The notes under the pieces are model-generated. The model searched no databases. It was not told the DNA's origin and was given only the letters and a program-made list of their open reading frames with translations. Made by a program: the position numbers and the translations under genes. Positions 5,675-5,712 of a stretch of 5,712 bases of DNA are shown piece after piece; position 1 is the first letter of the stretch; each line of letters starts with the position of its first letter. The stretch spans positions 1 through 5,712 of the forward strand of contig SLBE01000219.1 of NCBI GenBank assembly GCA_007126465.1, read 5' to 3'. Origin of the DNA: Syntrophomonadaceae bacterium. Its GTDB lineage: Bacteria > Bacillota > Dethiobacteria > DTU022.

Positions 5675-5712
5675 GCAACATTAATTTGCAGCAGATAATT
5701 AATTCCAACAAT

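Noticed and set aside
1..5712. CRISPR array, tRNA, rRNA or riboswitch
   Set aside because: No regularly spaced repeats, no cloverleaf and no recognised aptamer core were seen in the intergenic stretches on either strand.

Overview
The window looks like a stretch of a motility-associated locus from a spore-former-type Firmicute, plausibly a Desulfotomaculum/Pelotomaculum-like clostridium. The evidence is strong G-rich Shine-Dalgarno sites (AGGGGG, GGAGG, GGGGGTG), frequent non-ATG starts (TTG, GTG, probably ATT), mid-range GC, a FlaG protein and a DUF2225-type protein. The taxonomic placement is inference. All genes read on the + strand.

Layout: a strong GC-rich hairpin at 5-42 closes whatever lies upstream. 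Gene A (161-1828) encodes a 555-residue protein with N-terminal TPR-like helices, a degenerate Rossmann/methyltransferase-like core and a conserved C-terminal region carrying a ParB/sulfiredoxin-type GxHR-like box. The 222-base gap after it holds the decayed 3' end of a flagellin gene (about 1874-1996), followed by a possible sigma-28-type promoter and flaG (2051-2551). Gene B (2657-4459, TTG start) is a full-length diverged paralogue of gene A. Next come a small helical protein of unknown function (4561-4941) and a DUF2225 zinc-ribbon/TPR protein (5001-5630) that appears to start with ATT. A perfect 14-bp inverted repeat (5632-5674) follows directly.

How the genes may work together: two copies of an unusual composite protein flank flaG and a flagellin remnant. 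The same GACGATA element, resembling a sigma-28 -10, lies 48-58 bases upstream of both copies. This suggests, as inference, that the A/B proteins belong to the late flagellar regulon and act on the filament or flagellin, for example in its modification. The nucleotide-binding motif of the methyltransferase-like core is altered in the same way in both paralogues, so ordinary SAM-dependent methylation is doubtful. The best-conserved part is the ParB-like C-terminus, which is the more likely active centre. The DUF2225 gene has its own candidate extended -10 promoter and is probably a separate unit.
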